From the NCBI RefSeq assembly GCF_003367195.1, contig NZ_QRGO01000003.1, forward strand, positions 351,122 to 415,121: DNA of 64,000 nucleotides. Reading direction: 5' to 3'. Position numbers and translations under genes: made by a program. Positions within the stretch are counted from its first letter, which is position 1; each line of letters begins with the position of its first letter. Under the pieces are notes generated by a model. The model was not told the origin of the DNA and ran no database searches. It saw nothing but the letters and a program-made list of their open reading frames with translations. Below are positions 35,905-46,118 of the stretch, one piece after another. Origin of the DNA: Undibacter mobilis (GTDB lineage: Bacteria > Pseudomonadota > Alphaproteobacteria > Rhizobiales > Xanthobacteraceae).

Positions 35905-36796
35905 CCAGATCCTGGCGACGGCTGTGCTTGTCGCCGTACAGCACCAAAGGCCGCTCGTCGTCCGTCAACACCGTAACGCTGCGGGCATCGGCATCGTCAT
36001 GCAGCGCGGGACCGCCGAGCTGGAAGTTGCGCAGTACGCCGCCGAACGTCAGTTCGAGGTTTTTCTGGGTGAACACCTCCGCCGTCGGCCCCGCCGCCAG
36101 CACTGTGCGGTTAAGCAGTACCACGTGGTCGCAGAAATCAGGGACGCTGCCGAGATTGTGCGTCGACACCAGCATCAGATGACCCGAGGCGCGCAATTCG
36201 CGCAGCAGGCCGACAATGGCCGCCTCGGTCTTCACATCAACGCCGGTGAAGGGTTCGTCGAGCAGGATGATGCGGCCTTCCTGCGCCAGCGCCCGCGCCA
36301 GAAACACCCGCTTCTTCTGGCCGCCGCTGAGTTCGCCGATCTGCCGCTTGCGGTAGTCGCTCATGCCGACGCGCTCCAGCGCCTCGTCGACCTTGTAGTG
36401 GTCGGCGCGCGAGGCCATGCGCAGGAAATTCATGTGGCCATAGCGGCCCATCATCACCACGGTCTCGACCAGCACCGGGAAATTCCAGTCGACGTCTTCG
36501 CTTTGCGGCACATAGGCGACGATGTTGCGCTTCAGCGCCTCGTCGACGGTCAGCCCGCAAAGCCGCACCTCGCCGGCGGTCGGACGCACGAAGCCCATGA
36601 TCGCCTTGAAGATCGTCGACTTGCCGCTGCCGTTGACGCCGACCAGCGCGCAGATCGTGCCTGGATCGAGGTCGAACGAGGCATCGCGCACGGCGGTGAA
36701 GCCGTTCGGATAAGTGACGTTGAGGGCGCGCACTGAAATGCTGGCGCCGAGCTTTGCGTCAGCAGCAACGCCGATCTCGGGTACGGGCGCATTCAC
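35894..36796 (-). CDS. sitB: Manganese/iron ABC transporter ATPase
   Basis: ATPase of 300 residues. Walker A is GVNGSGKST (about 54-62), the signature is LSGGQKKRV, Walker B is [12 protein letters not shown], and the switch His is in LVSTHNLGS. It powers the two permeases. The C-terminal roughly 40 residues are polar and variable. It overlaps the binding-protein gene by 4 nt. Confidence 0.92.
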   Translation of the reverse strand: MNAPVPEIGVAADAKLGASISVRALNVTYPNGFTAVRDASFDLDPGTICALVGVNGSGKSTIFKAIMGFVRPTAGEVRLCGLTVDEALKRNIVAYVPQSEDVDWNFPVLVETVVMMGRYGHMNFLRMASRADHYKVDEALERVGMSDYRKRQIGELSGGQKKRVFLARALAQEGRIILLDEPFTGVDVKTEAAIVGLLRELRASGHLMLVSTHNLGSVPDFCDHVVLLNRTVLAAGPTAEVFTQKNLELTFGGVLRNFQLGGPALHDDADARSVTVLTDDERPLVLYGDKHSRRQDLDDK

Positions 36797-37707
36797 TTGC
36801 CGAATCCCTTGGCGATGGTTTCCACCGTCACCTTCAGGAGATCGAGGAAGGTCGGCACCGGACCGCCGGCCGCGCTGAGCGAGTCGACATACAGCACGCC
36901 ACCGTAGCGCGCGCCGCTCTCGCGCGCCACCTGCTTGGCGGCGCGATCCGAGATCGTGCTTTCGCTGAACACGACAGGCACCTTGTTCTTGCGCACCAGA
37001 TCGATGACCTTGCGCACCTGCTGCGGGGTGCCCTGCTCGTCGGCATTGATCGGCCAGAGATAGGCCTCGCGCATCTGGTAATCGCGCGTCAGGTAGCTGA
37101 ACGCGCCTTCGCTCGACACTAGGATGCGCTGGCCTTCGGGAATGGCCGACAACCGCTTGCGCAGCGGCTCGTCCAGCGCCTTGATCTTGGCCGCATAGGC
37201 GACGGCATTGCGATTGTAGGCTTCCGCATTGGCAGGATCATATTTGACGAATGCTTTGCGGATATTCTCGACATAGATCAGCGCGTTCGATGGCGACATC
37301 CAGGCGTGCGGATTGGGCTTGCCGCTATAGGGCCCCTCGGAAATGCCCATCGGCTCGATGCCCTCGGTGACAACCACGCTCGGCACATCCTTGACGTTCT
37401 GGAAGAATTTTTCAAACCAGCGCTCGAGGTTGAAGCCGTTCCACAGCACGAGACCCGCCTCCTGCGCCCGGACGATGTCGAGCGGCGTCGGCTGATAGTC
37501 ATGGATTTCAGCGCCCGGCTTGGTGATGGATTCGACGACGGCGGCGTCGCCGGCGACATTCTGCGCGATGTCCCGGATGACGGTGAAAGTGGTCACGATC
37601 TTGAACTTTTTAGCCTGAGCCCCTGCGCTGGGAGGCCATCCCAGAATAGCCGTCGCGATCAACGCCGCGCCCAGGACAAAGCGTAGAACGGGCAATTTCT
37701 TGGTCAT
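36793..37707 (-). CDS. sitA: Manganese/iron-binding periplasmic protein
   Basis: Cluster A-I metal-binding protein of 304 residues with a Sec signal peptide ending near AGAQA (about residue 32). The ligand set His, His, Glu, Asp can be read from [26 protein letters not shown] and LYVDSLS; this set favours Mn or Fe over Zn. [14 protein letters not shown] is characteristic of the SitA/YfeA group. It is the first gene of the operon, with GAGAAGG before the ATG and an operator-like palindrome about 65 bp upstream. Confidence 0.9.
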   Translation of the reverse strand: MTKKLPVLRFVLGAALIATAILGWPPSAGAQAKKFKIVTTFTVIRDIAQNVAGDAAVVESITKPGAEIHDYQPTPLDIVRAQEAGLVLWNGFNLERWFEKFFQNVKDVPSVVVTEGIEPMGISEGPYSGKPNPHAWMSPSNALIYVENIRKAFVKYDPANAEAYNRNAVAYAAKIKALDEPLRKRLSAIPEGQRILVSSEGAFSYLTRDYQMREAYLWPINADEQGTPQQVRKVIDLVRKNKVPVVFSESTISDRAAKQVARESGARYGGVLYVDSLSAAGGPVPTFLDLLKVTVETIAKGFGK

Positions 37708-37770
37708 GGTACCTTCTCGTTGACACCCGCGGCTTCAGGGCAAACCGGCCACACTAAAAACGAGTACCTT

Positions 37771-37797
37771 AGTTGCGACTAATTTGCAATTGCAACT
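37771..37797. promoter_or_regulatory. Operator-like palindromes upstream of sitA
   Basis: AGTTGC (37771-37776) and GCAACT (37792-37797) are inverted arms, and inside them lies a perfect 12-bp palindrome TTGCAATTGCAA (37784-37795). A+T-rich palindromes of this type are bound by Fur-family regulators. Mur (manganese) is the natural candidate for a sit operon, Irr an alternative; neither is proven here. Confidence 0.5.
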
Positions 37798-37880
37798 TTA
37801 TGGAACTTTGCCCGCGGCGCGGGATTGTCGCCGGACTTAAAGCCCTGACACACGGGCGCGACTCGGGGGTATCTGCCGGC

Positions 37881-40118
37881 ATGACGAGCATTCGAGCCCG
37901 GGCGGCATGGATTTCCCTTACCCTTCTGGCTCTGTGGCTGGCTTCCGGCCCGGCCTTTGCGGCGGGTGAGGCCTCCAAAGGCCCCTCCGAGGTCATCTTC
38001 ATCGCCCAGCTCGTCGCGCTGATGCTGACAGGCCGCCTGCTCGGCGAAGCCATGCTGCGGCTCGGCCAGCCGGCCGTCATGGGTCAGCTCCTCGCCGGCA
38101 TTCTGCTCGGCCCTTCCCTGTTCGGCTTCCTGGCGCCGGACCTGCAGCACATGCTGTTTCCGAAATCCCCCGAGCAGAAGGCGATGCTCGACGGCATCTC
38201 GCAGGCCGGCATTCTGCTGCTGCTGCTGCTGACCGGCATGGAGACCGACCTTCGCCTGGTGCGCGCCACCGGCAAGGCCTCGGTCTATGCCTCGCTGATG
38301 GGCATCGTGGTGCCTTTCGGTTGCGGCGTGACGCTCGGCTACTTCATGCCGGCCGACATGCTGCCGCATCCCGACCATCGGCTGATCACCGCGCTCTTCC
38401 TCGGTACCGCCTTGTCGATCGCGTCGGTGAAGATCGTCGCCATGGTGGTGCGCGAGATGAACTTCATGCGCCGCAATGTCGGGCAAGTGATCCTCGCTTC
38501 CGCGATCATTGACGACAGCGTCGGTTGGATCATCGTCTCGATCATCTTCTCGCTGGCGATGCACGGCGAAGTCGATGCCCTGTCGCTGGCGCAGAGCGTG
38601 GTCGGCACCTTCGTCTTCATGGTGGTGAGCCTAACCATCGGTCGCCGCCTCGTCTTCTTCGCCATCCGCTGGGCCAACGACGTGCTGATGAGCGACTTCG
38701 CGGTCATCACCGCCATCCTGATCATCATGGGCGCGATGGCACTCACCACGCATCTGATCGGCGTACATTCGGTGCTCGGCGCCTTCGTCGCTGGCATTCT
38801 GGTCGGTGAATCGCCGATCCTGACCAAACATATCGACGAGCAGTTACGCGGCCTGATCACGGCCTTCTTCGCGCCGGTATTCTTCGGCCTCGCCGGCCTG
38901 TCGGCGGATCTGACCATCCTCGCCAATCCGGAAATTGCCATCGCCACCGCGGGGCTGATCCTGATCGCCAGCATCGGCAAGTTCAGCGGCGCTTTCATCG
39001 GCGCTGAATTGGGCGGCCTGACCAAGCGCGAGGGATTTGCGCTGGCCTGCGGCATGAATGCACGCGGCTCGACCGAGGTCATCATCGCCTCCGTCGGCCT
39101 GGCGATGGGCGCGCTGACGCCGAATCTGTTCACGATGATCGTGACCATGGCGGTGGTGACCACCCTGGCGATGCCGCCGACCTTGCGCTGGGCGCTGTCG
39201 CGCATTCCGCTGAGCAAGGACGAGAAGCAGCGGCTGGAGCGCGAGGAAGTCGAACAACAGGGCTTTCTCGCCCATATCGAACGGCTGCTGCTGGCGGTGG
39301 ACGATTCCACCAACGGCACATTTGCCACGCGGCTGGCCGGCATCATCGCCGGCACGCACGAAATGCCGACCACGGTGATGCACATCACCGATGGCGATAT
39401 CGACGACAAGAAGCACGTGAAGAAGGAGACGTCCAAAGCCAAGGACGCCGCCACCATCGTCCAGGAAGTCGCCGAACGCGCCGAACACGCCAAGACACCG
39501 AAGGAACAGAGTTTGCTGACGCTTGAGGTCAGCACGCTGGTCCGCAAGCCGCATCCCGATATCGTCGCCGAGGAAGCCGAGAAAGGTTACGGCGCCATGA
39601 TCGTCGGCCTCGACAAGATGGTGGCGCGCAAGAACGAATTCCACGACGCCGTGACCAAGCTCGCCGCCGGCTTCGAAGGCCCCCTGCTGATCGCCGACGC
39701 GCGCACGGAACACCGCAAGCATCCACTGCACGGCACGATCAGCATACTCCTGCCCATCAACGGAACCGAGGTGTCGCGCCGCGCCGCCGAGGTCGCGATC
39801 GCCATTGCGCGCGCGAGCAAGGCGCCGGTGACCGCACTCTATGTCGCGCCGAACGGCAAGGCGCGGTCGCGCCGCGCCGAAGAGGCGATCCTCAAGGACA
39901 TTGCGACCATGGCGGCGAGCTATTCGGTGGATGTGCGCACGGCGGTGCGCAGCGAAGCCGCCGCCGGCGAAGCCATCCTCAAGGAAGCTGCGCGCCGCAA
40001 TCACAATGTTATCGTCCTCGGCACGGGCCGCCGGCCCGGCGAGAAGCTCTATTTCGGCGACACGGCGGCGGCGCTGATCGAGACCGCGCCCCAATCGCTG
40101 GTGTTCGTGGTGAGCTGA
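37881..40118 (+). CDS. Cation/proton antiporter with universal-stress-protein domains
   Basis: Protein of 745 residues. The first about 430 residues, after a signal-like segment, form a CPA2 (Kef-type) antiporter with about 12 helices, including LLLLLTGMETDLRLVR and ACGMNARGSTEVIIASVGLAMG. The remainder is cytoplasmic: a linker with several Lys-rich stretches and USP-like folds, the last being ISILLPINGTEVSRRAAEVAIAIA in part. Likely cargo is K+ or Na+ in exchange for H+. The ATG at 37881 is preferred over earlier in-frame codons. It is divergent from the sit operon. Confidence 0.9.
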   Translation: MTSIRARAAWISLTLLALWLASGPAFAAGEASKGPSEVIFIAQLVALMLTGRLLGEAMLRLGQPAVMGQLLAGILLGPSLFGFLAPDLQHMLFPKSPEQKAMLDGISQAGILLLLLLTGMETDLRLVRATGKASVYASLMGIVVPFGCGVTLGYFMPADMLPHPDHRLITALFLGTALSIASVKIVAMVVREMNFMRRNVGQVILASAIIDDSVGWIIVSIIFSLAMHGEVDALSLAQSVVGTFVFMVVSLTIGRRLVFFAIRWANDVLMSDFAVITAILIIMGAMALTTHLIGVHSVLGAFVAGILVGESPILTKHIDEQLRGLITAFFAPVFFGLAGLSADLTILANPEIAIATAGLILIASIGKFSGAFIGAELGGLTKREGFALACGMNARGSTEVIIASVGLAMGALTPNLFTMIVTMAVVTTLAMPPTLRWALSRIPLSKDEKQRLEREEVEQQGFLAHIERLLLAVDDSTNGTFATRLAGIIAGTHEMPTTVMHITDGDIDDKKHVKKETSKAKDAATIVQEVAERAEHAKTPKEQSLLTLEVSTLVRKPHPDIVAEEAEKGYGAMIVGLDKMVARKNEFHDAVTKLAAGFEGPLLIADARTEHRKHPLHGTISILLPINGTEVSRRAAEVAIAIARASKAPVTALYVAPNGKARSRRAEEAILKDIATMAASYSVDVRTAVRSEAAAGEAILKEAARRNHNVIVLGTGRRPGEKLYFGDTAAALIETAPQSLVFVVS

Positions 40119-40217
40119 GTTATGCGCGCGAGACGGGCCCGCCGCGCGACCTAAAAAGGTGCCCGCGCGACCCGCATTGTGCTATCCGCCACCGGAATTC
40201 CTACCGCAGGCGACTTC

Positions 40218-40679
40218 ATGACAAGCGACGACAAAGCCAAGGCCTCCCATAGGGGGCCGGTGCAGGATGCATTCGATCCGGCAAGCCACGGATGGACGCC
40301 ATACAGCGACGAGGGCTTCATCGGTCTCGTCGGGCCCTTCTGGCAGCGCCCCCACGACGACGGATTTCACTACGCCTTTCTCGCGGAGCCGAAACATCAC
40401 AACCTTCGCGGCGTGGTGCAGGGCGGCATGCTGATGACCTTCGCCGATCGAGCAATGGGCATGGCCGCGCGCCATGCCAATCACAACCTGCCGCAAGCCA
40501 CCGTCCAGCTCGACGTGCATTTCATCGACGCCGTGCAAATTGGCGAGTTCGTCGAGGCGCACTGCCGGGTCGTGCGCAAAACGCGCACGTTGATCTTCAT
40601 GGAGGCCGACCTTCTGGTCGGCACGCGCGTAGTCACAACCGCACACGGCATCTGGAAGATCTTGCGGGCGAAGGCCTGA
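40218..40679 (+). CDS. PaaI-family hotdog thioesterase
   Basis: A 153-residue acyl-CoA thioesterase of the hotdog fold. NLRGVVQGGMLMTFADRAMG contains the catalytic Asp equivalent, and TVQLDVHFIDAVQIGEFVEA is the second conserved strand-helix block. The ATG at 40218 is used, since upstream codons match no family sequence. The substrate is unknown. It is convergent with parC, 13 bp apart. Confidence 0.88.
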   Translation: MTSDDKAKASHRGPVQDAFDPASHGWTPYSDEGFIGLVGPFWQRPHDDGFHYAFLAEPKHHNLRGVVQGGMLMTFADRAMGMAARHANHNLPQATVQLDVHFIDAVQIGEFVEAHCRVVRKTRTLIFMEADLLVGTRVVTTAHGIWKILRAKA

Positions 40680-40692
40680 CTTCGCCGTTGTC

Positions 40693-42978
40693 TCACTCTT
40701 CCGTCTTCTTCGCCGTCGGCGCGCCCTTGAACTTGTTGTTCTTCGGCAGGCCCTGCGCAATGCGGCCGGCATCGGCGCGGTTGCCGCGCCAGTCCTTGAG
40801 ATCCTTCATCGACAGGGTCTGCGTGCGGCCGGCGCCATCGACCCAGGACAGGCCATCGGTGGCCTTGAAGGTCGTGAGGTCGGACAGGCCCTTCTGCAGG
40901 TAGCGCTGCAGGCGCACGCCGCGGCCCTTGGTCATCTCCGGCACCTGATCGAGACGGAACACCACCATCTTGCGGTTCTCTCCGATCACGGCGACGGTGT
41001 CGCCATCGACCACGTTGAGCGCCGCCGCCTTGTCGGGCGCCTTCAGGTTCAGAACCTGCTTGCCCTTGCGCGTGGTGCCAAGGCACTCGTCTTCCGGCAC
41101 GACGAAGCCGTTGCCTTCATAGCTGGCGACGACGAACTTACGGCCGCCCTGGAAGGCCAGACCTGCGACGATATCGGCGTCGGCCTCGATGTCGAAGAAC
41201 ATGCGGATCGGCTCGCCATGACCGCGACCGCCGGGCAGCTTGGAAGCATCGAGTGTGTAGAACTTGCCGTTGCCGGCAAAGATCAGAATTTTGGCCGTGG
41301 TCTCGGTCTGGAACGCAAATTTCAGACTATCGTCGGTCTTGAACGAGACGCCGGACAGATCGAACTGGTGGCCGCGCAGCGCGCGGATCCAACCCTTTTC
41401 CGACACCACGACCGTAATCGGCTCGCGCACGGCAAGCGCCTCTTCGATGGCGGCCTCGTCATGTTCGGGCGCCGTCGAAAAATCCGTGCGACGCTTGCCG
41501 AGCTCGGTCTTCGGACCGAACTGGGTTTTCAGTTCCTTGACCTGCGCAGCAATGGTTTTCCATTGCATGTCGGTCGAGCCGATGAGTTTCTTCAGGCCGG
41601 CACGCTCTTCGTTGAGCTTCTTCTCTTCGCCGCGGATTTCCATTTCCTCGAGCTTGCGCAAGTTGCGCAGGCGCATGTTGAGGATGGCGTCGGCCTGCAC
41701 CTCGGTGATCTTGAAGGTCTTCATCAGGACGGGCTTGGGCTCGTCCTCGGTACGGATGATCTTGATGACCTTGTCGAGATTCAGATAAGCGACCAGATAG
41801 CCACCCAGCACTTCGAGGCGATGCTCGATCTCGGCAAGGCGATGCTTGGAGCGGCGCAGCAATACGTCGCGGCGGTGCTCCAGCCACTCAGTCAGCGCTT
41901 CGGCGAGGCCCAGCACCTTAGGGATGCGGCCCTTGACCAATACGTTCATGTTGAGCGGGATGCGCGTTTCCAGCTCGGTGAGCTTGAAAAGCGACTCCAT
42001 CAGGATGGTGGCGTCGACGGTGCGGGCGCGCGGTTCGATGACCAGACGCACGTCCTCTGCCGATTCATCGCGGATGTCGGCGACCAGCGGCAGCTTGCGC
42101 TCGTTGAGCAGCTCGGCCAGCTTCTCCACCAGACGCGACTTCTGCACCAAGTACGGCATCTCGGTGATGACAATGATGTAGGTGCCGCGCGAGCCCTCCT
42201 CCACGCCCCACTTGGCACGGACGCGGAACGAGCCGCGGCCGGTATTGTAGGCCTCGGCAATCGCCTCGGGCGGATCGACGATGATGCCACCGGTCGGAAA
42301 ATCCGGACCCTTGACGTATTTCAGCAAGGTCTTGCTGCGCGCGTTCGGCGTCTCGATCAGATGCAGCGCGGCGTCGGCAAGTTCCGCAATGTTGTGCGGC
42401 GGGATCGAGGTCGCCATGCCGACCGCGATGCCCTGCGAACCGTTGGCCAGCAAATTGGGAAACGCCGCCGGCAGCACGATCGGCTCGTCGTTGGAGCCGT
42501 CGTAGCTCGGGCGGAAATCGACCGCGTCCTCGTCGAGGCCATCGAGCAGAAGCTTGGCCACTTCGGTGAGGCGCGACTCCGTGTAGCGCATCGCCGCGGC
42601 GTTATCGCCGTCGATATTGCCAAAGTTGCCCTGGCCATCGACCAGCGGATAACGCTGCGCGAAATCCTGGGCCAGGCGCACCATGGCGTCGTAGATCGCC
42701 TGGTCGCCATGGGGATGGAAGTTGCCCATCACATCGCCGACCACCTTGGCCGACTTCTTGAACGCGGCGCCGGGATCGAGGCGCAGGCTGCGCATCACAT
42801 GCAGGATGCGACGATGCACTGGCTTCAGGCCATCGCGCGCATCGGGCAACGCCCGGTGCATGATGGTGGACAGTGCATATGCCAGGTAGCGTTCTTCCAG
42901 CGCCGACTGCAGCGCAACCGGCTCGACGATGCCGCCCGGCGGGCCGCCGTTATTGGGGGGAATCACTTTTTTTGCCAT
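40693..42978 (-). CDS. parC: DNA topoisomerase IV subunit A
   Basis: ParC of 761 residues, the DNA-cutting subunit that decatenates chromosomes with ParE. The catalytic Tyr132 is in [11 protein letters not shown]. The quinolone-determining segment reads [11 protein letters not shown], with Gln93 where E. coli ParC has Ser80. From memory this is common in relatives, so it is probably not acquired resistance. The C-terminal half has the beta-pinwheel repeats. The ATG at 42978 ([11 protein letters not shown]) is preferred over an upstream one. Confidence 0.95.
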   Translation of the reverse strand: MAKKVIPPNNGGPPGGIVEPVALQSALEERYLAYALSTIMHRALPDARDGLKPVHRRILHVMRSLRLDPGAAFKKSAKVVGDVMGNFHPHGDQAIYDAMVRLAQDFAQRYPLVDGQGNFGNIDGDNAAAMRYTESRLTEVAKLLLDGLDEDAVDFRPSYDGSNDEPIVLPAAFPNLLANGSQGIAVGMATSIPPHNIAELADAALHLIETPNARSKTLLKYVKGPDFPTGGIIVDPPEAIAEAYNTGRGSFRVRAKWGVEEGSRGTYIIVITEMPYLVQKSRLVEKLAELLNERKLPLVADIRDESAEDVRLVIEPRARTVDATILMESLFKLTELETRIPLNMNVLVKGRIPKVLGLAEALTEWLEHRRDVLLRRSKHRLAEIEHRLEVLGGYLVAYLNLDKVIKIIRTEDEPKPVLMKTFKITEVQADAILNMRLRNLRKLEEMEIRGEEKKLNEERAGLKKLIGSTDMQWKTIAAQVKELKTQFGPKTELGKRRTDFSTAPEHDEAAIEEALAVREPITVVVSEKGWIRALRGHQFDLSGVSFKTDDSLKFAFQTETTAKILIFAGNGKFYTLDASKLPGGRGHGEPIRMFFDIEADADIVAGLAFQGGRKFVVASYEGNGFVVPEDECLGTTRKGKQVLNLKAPDKAAALNVVDGDTVAVIGENRKMVVFRLDQVPEMTKGRGVRLQRYLQKGLSDLTTFKATDGLSWVDGAGRTQTLSMKDLKDWRGNRADAGRIAQGLPKNNKFKGAPTAKKTEE

Positions 42979-43195
42979 GCGGCAGGGGATACTGCGACCC
43001 GGCGGACCGAACAAGACCCCGGGCGAGCCCGATTCGGTCGATGAACAGCCGATGAATGCCCCGGCCAGCCAATTTTCGAGATTTCTTCTTTATCGTGCGA
43101 ACCGGGTAGCGACTTCAGGCGTTCCTTGCTGCGGCAATCCGTACCGGAACCACTCGACCCCGTACCGGACTGTGCGAAATGGCCGCCAATGGAGT

Positions 43196-43211
43196 TGTGA
43201 TCCATGTCACA
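43196..43211. promoter_or_regulatory. CRP-like binding site
   Basis: TGTGA-TCCATG-TCACA is a perfect match to the CRP half-sites with 6-bp spacing, about 78 bp before the ATG of the small secreted protein. A second palindrome ATGAT-GCA-ATCAT lies at about 43232-43244. The 310-bp gap 42979-43288 otherwise holds only the parC leader and no gene. Confidence 0.55.
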
Positions 43212-43288
43212 GCCGGAACCTTTTGGAATGGCATGATGCAATCATATTTGGCGCCACCATCCCGGCGTCGTCACTCGGAGGAAATACA

Positions 43289-43531
43289 ATGCGCGCTTTG
43301 ATCCTTTCATCCCTCTTTGCCCTCGGCCTTGGGCTGGCCGGTGCAACGTCCGCCAGCGCCGCGCCGATCGCCGATATCAACGCCGCCGTGGCTGGTCAGG
43401 CCATGGTCGATCATGTTCAGTACTATCGGCCTCGCTATCGCCACCGCGTGCGTTGCCATAACGTCCGCGTCTGCCGCATGACGCCGTGGGGCCGTCGCTG
43501 CCACTACGAGCGCGTTTGCCGCCGTTGGTAA
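43289..43531 (+). CDS. Small secreted Cys/Arg-rich protein
   Basis: An 80-residue protein with a clear Sec signal peptide (ILSSLFALGLGLAGATSASA, cleavage near residue 25) and a short mature part. The mature C-terminus is strongly basic and has four Cys at 56, 62, 71 and 77, spaced C-x5-C-x8-C-x5-C, suggesting two disulfides. GGAGG sits 7 nt before the ATG. I do not know its function. It has its own terminator and so is probably a single-gene transcript. Confidence 0.75.
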   Translation: MRALILSSLFALGLGLAGATSASAAPIADINAAVAGQAMVDHVQYYRPRYRHRVRCHNVRVCRMTPWGRRCHYERVCRRW

Positions 43532-43552
43532 TTCAGTGGCGTGATCGCATGC

Positions 43553-43580
43553 AAAGGCCCGGTGGCGACGCCGGGCCTTT
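43553..43580. terminator. Terminator after the small secreted protein gene
   Basis: 10-bp arms AAAGGCCCGG (43553-43562) and CCGGGCCTTT (43571-43580) with an 8-nt loop, followed by TCGTTTTC. It also lies 26 bp beyond the stop of the convergent MFS gene. Confidence 0.88.
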
Positions 43581-43605
43581 TCGTTTTCTCAGCACTTATG
43601 CCGAG

Positions 43606-45048
43606 CTACCTGTGTCGATCGCCAACTCTACGGGCAATCGCCACCACAAGCGCAACCACAAGCGCAACCACAATCAAAACGCCCGCGATGACGAATGTGG
43701 TCCGCAGACCGGAAATTAATGCGCCTGGGGATGCTGTCGCGATGTCAGCCGCCGCCGTCGAGACCGCAAACACCGCGCCCATCACCGATGCGCCGGTGAT
43801 GAGTCCCAGATTTCGCGACAGGTTGAGCACGCCGGAAACAACGCCACGCTGATCGGCCCGGACATCCATCATGACGGTCGTGTTGTTGGCCGCCTGGAAC
43901 AACTGATAACCAGGCGTGAGGATGGCAATTCCGGCGACGTAGCCGGCAAGACCAAACAGCGCCGGCAACACCGACAGTGCGAATGACCCGGCCGCCAGCG
44001 CCGCCAGGCCGCCGACAACAACGACGGGCGCGCCCAAATGATCGACAAGGCGGCCAGCCGGAAACCCGGTGAGCACAGAGATGAGCGGACCTATCGACAT
44101 CACGAGCCCGACACCGGCGGGATCAAGTCCAAGGCCGCGGGCCAGATAAAACGGCCCGACGACGAATGTCGTCATGATCACGGTCGAAACCAGCACATTC
44201 ATGGCGAGGCTTCGTGCCAGCATGGGTTCACGAAACATGGCGGGCCGGACAAGCGGCGAAGCCACCCTCGCCTCCACGAACACAAAGACACCAATACCGA
44301 TAACCGACGCCAGCAGCAGACCGGCGTTGAGCGCCGCGAAATGGCCGCGGCCGATCGTCATCGCAAGCGCGTAGGCGGCCAGTGTCAGTGCCAGCAACAA
44401 TGTCCCAAGACCATCGAAACCGCCGGCGTTTCTCTCCGACCGATCTTTCGGCAAAGCGCGAAAGGCAAGAATGAAAGTCAAAATGCCCAGCGGCACGTTT
44501 ACGAGAAAGATGGCGGGCCAGCCGAATGCAGCGATCAGAATGCCGCCCAGCGATGGACCGAAGGCCGTGCCGATGGCGGACATCGTCCCGAGCAAGCCCA
44601 TGGCGCTGCCGGTCCGCTCCTTGGGAACGGTCTCCCCGACAAAGGCCATGGTGAGCGCCATCATGATGGCAGCGCCCAATCCCTGCACAGCCCGCGCCGC
44701 GATCAACAGCCAGAGCGACGGCGCCATGCCACAGACACCCGAGGCCACGGTGAACAGCACAATCCCGGCCAGCAGGAGGCGCCGACGGCCGGCCATATCG
44801 CCAAGCCGTCCGGCACTGACGATCAAAGTTGTAATGGCGAGCAGATAGGCCAGGACGATCCACTGTACCGCCTGGAAGGATGCGCCAAACGCATCGGCAA
44901 AATTCGGCAGAGCGACATTGGCGCTGCTGGTGCCGAGAGATGGCAGCAGCATGGAGAGCGACAGGCTGACCAGCGTCCACAGGACGGGCCCTGCCCGTGT
45001 GGCATCTGCGGCTGGTGCTGTATCCCGGTCGGCAATGGTTGTCTTCAC
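43606..45048 (-). CDS. MFS drug/proton antiporter, 14-helix (DHA2/EmrB) type
   Basis: Carrier of about 480 residues from the likely GTG at 45048; the open frame continues 36 codons upstream into the divergent promoter region. Motif A is AGRLGDMAGRRRLLLAG and motif C-like GTAFGPSLGGILIAAFGW is present. Fourteen hydrophobic segments fit DHA2 drug exporters. The divergent LysR gene is the likely regulator. The exported compound is unknown. Confidence 0.88.
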   Translation of the reverse strand: MKTTIADRDTAPAADATRAGPVLWTLVSLSLSMLLPSLGTSSANVALPNFADAFGASFQAVQWIVLAYLLAITTLIVSAGRLGDMAGRRRLLLAGIVLFTVASGVCGMAPSLWLLIAARAVQGLGAAIMMALTMAFVGETVPKERTGSAMGLLGTMSAIGTAFGPSLGGILIAAFGWPAIFLVNVPLGILTFILAFRALPKDRSERNAGGFDGLGTLLLALTLAAYALAMTIGRGHFAALNAGLLLASVIGIGVFVFVEARVASPLVRPAMFREPMLARSLAMNVLVSTVIMTTFVVGPFYLARGLGLDPAGVGLVMSIGPLISVLTGFPAGRLVDHLGAPVVVVGGLAALAAGSFALSVLPALFGLAGYVAGIAILTPGYQLFQAANNTTVMMDVRADQRGVVSGVLNLSRNLGLITGASVMGAVFAVSTAAADIATASPGALISGLRTTFVIAGVLIVVALVVALVVAIARRVGDRHR

Positions 45049-45118
45049 GGCGAAATCCGTCTGTTGCGGCCCTCGAACGGGCGCTACAGACCTAGTGCCA
45101 TTCGTGACAAGGCGGAAT

Positions 45119-45133
45119 GTGCATCGATTGCAC
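45119..45133. promoter_or_regulatory. LysR-type box between divergent lysR and MFS genes
   Basis: GTGCA-TCGAT-TGCAC, a 15-bp interrupted palindrome with a T-N11-A core inside, lies in the 137-bp divergent region, 53 bp from the lysR start. This is the usual place for the regulator's own site. Confidence 0.5.
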
Positions 45134-45185
45134 TTTATTCGTGCGTTTAGCGCCATGTATGGCGGACCTGTGCTAGGATTGGTCC

Positions 45186-46118
45186 ATGCCGACGCCCGAT
45201 CTCAACCTGCTGGTCGCCCTCGACGTGCTGCTCACCGAGCGCAGCGTGGCGCGCGCCGCCAAACGTCTGCGCTTGAGCCCATCGGCCATGAGCCGAGCGC
45301 TGGCGCGCTTGCGCGAGACAACGGGCGATCCGCTGCTGGTGCGGGCCGGCCGAGGCCTCGTCCCCACGCCGCGGGCGCTGGACATGCGCGAGCGCGTCGC
45401 CACGCTGGTGCAGAATGGGCAAGCCGTTCTTCGCCCGGTCGAGGCACTCGACCTCAAGAGACTCGCCTGCGTCTTCACAATTCGAGCGACCGATGGCTTT
45501 GCCGAATATGTCGGACCGGCGCTTATTGCCCGTCTCGAGAAGGAAGCACCCGGCGTACGGCTGCGTTTCATGCAAAAGCCGGACAAAGACAGCGCCCCTC
45601 TGCGTGAAGGCGTGGTCAACCTGGAAATTGGCGTCATCGGGCCGACAACCGGCCCGGAAATACGGACGCAAGCCTTGTCCCGGGATCGTTTCATCGGTGT
45701 TGTGCGTCAAGGCCATGCGCTGACCCGGGGAAAGATCACACCTGAACGCTACGCGGCCGGCCGGCACGTTATGGTATCACGGCGTGGGCTGGATCACGGA
45801 CCGATCGACGAAGCGCTGAGAGCGCGCGGCCTGGAGCGGCAGGTCGTCACGATCGTCGGCGCGTTTACGACCGCACTTGCACTCGCGCGGGCAACCGACC
45901 TAATCGCCAGCGTTCCCGAACAATACACCGCGAATTTGCGCGTCGGGATGTTCGGCTTCCCGCTTCCTGTCCCGACCGACACGATTACCGTTTCGATGCT
46001 GTGGCATCCGCGTCTCGATGCGGATCCCGCACAGCGCTGGTTACGGAGCTGCGTCAGAGAAGTTTTTCTGGCGTCGACGTCTGTCGGCGGACAACGTCGG
46101 AGGCAACGGAAAGGCTAA
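45186..46118 (+). CDS. LysR family transcriptional regulator
   Basis: Regulator of 310 residues. The winged helix-turn-helix is near the N-terminus ([20 protein letters not shown], then [19 protein letters not shown]), followed by the effector-binding domain. The DNA-binding segment resembles NodD/SyrM-like LysR members in its spacing. It probably controls the divergent MFS exporter. It overlaps the convergent recO stop by 4 bp. Confidence 0.92.
   Translation: MPTPDLNLLVALDVLLTERSVARAAKRLRLSPSAMSRALARLRETTGDPLLVRAGRGLVPTPRALDMRERVATLVQNGQAVLRPVEALDLKRLACVFTIRATDGFAEYVGPALIARLEKEAPGVRLRFMQKPDKDSAPLREGVVNLEIGVIGPTTGPEIRTQALSRDRFIGVVRQGHALTRGKITPERYAAGRHVMVSRRGLDHGPIDEALRARGLERQVVTIVGAFTTALALARATDLIASVPEQYTANLRVGMFGFPLPVPTDTITVSMLWHPRLDADPAQRWLRSCVREVFLASTSVGGQRRRQRKG

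Noticed and set aside
34178..37707. Zinc importer (ZnuABC-type) as identity of the metal ABC operon
   Set aside because: The ligand set His/His/Glu/Asp, two permeases and no His-rich loop favour the Sit/Yfe Mn-Fe group, although zinc cannot be excluded.
42690..42740. Acquired fluoroquinolone resistance in ParC (Gln at the Ser80 position)
   Set aside because: As far as I recall, Gln at this site is a normal lineage feature in related ParC proteins, so it is not evidence of a resistance mutation.
41218..43044. A 608-codon plus-strand open frame opposite parC
   Set aside because: Shadow of a well-supported parC; similar antisense frames occur over rsh (51137-52729) and glyA (21544-22602).
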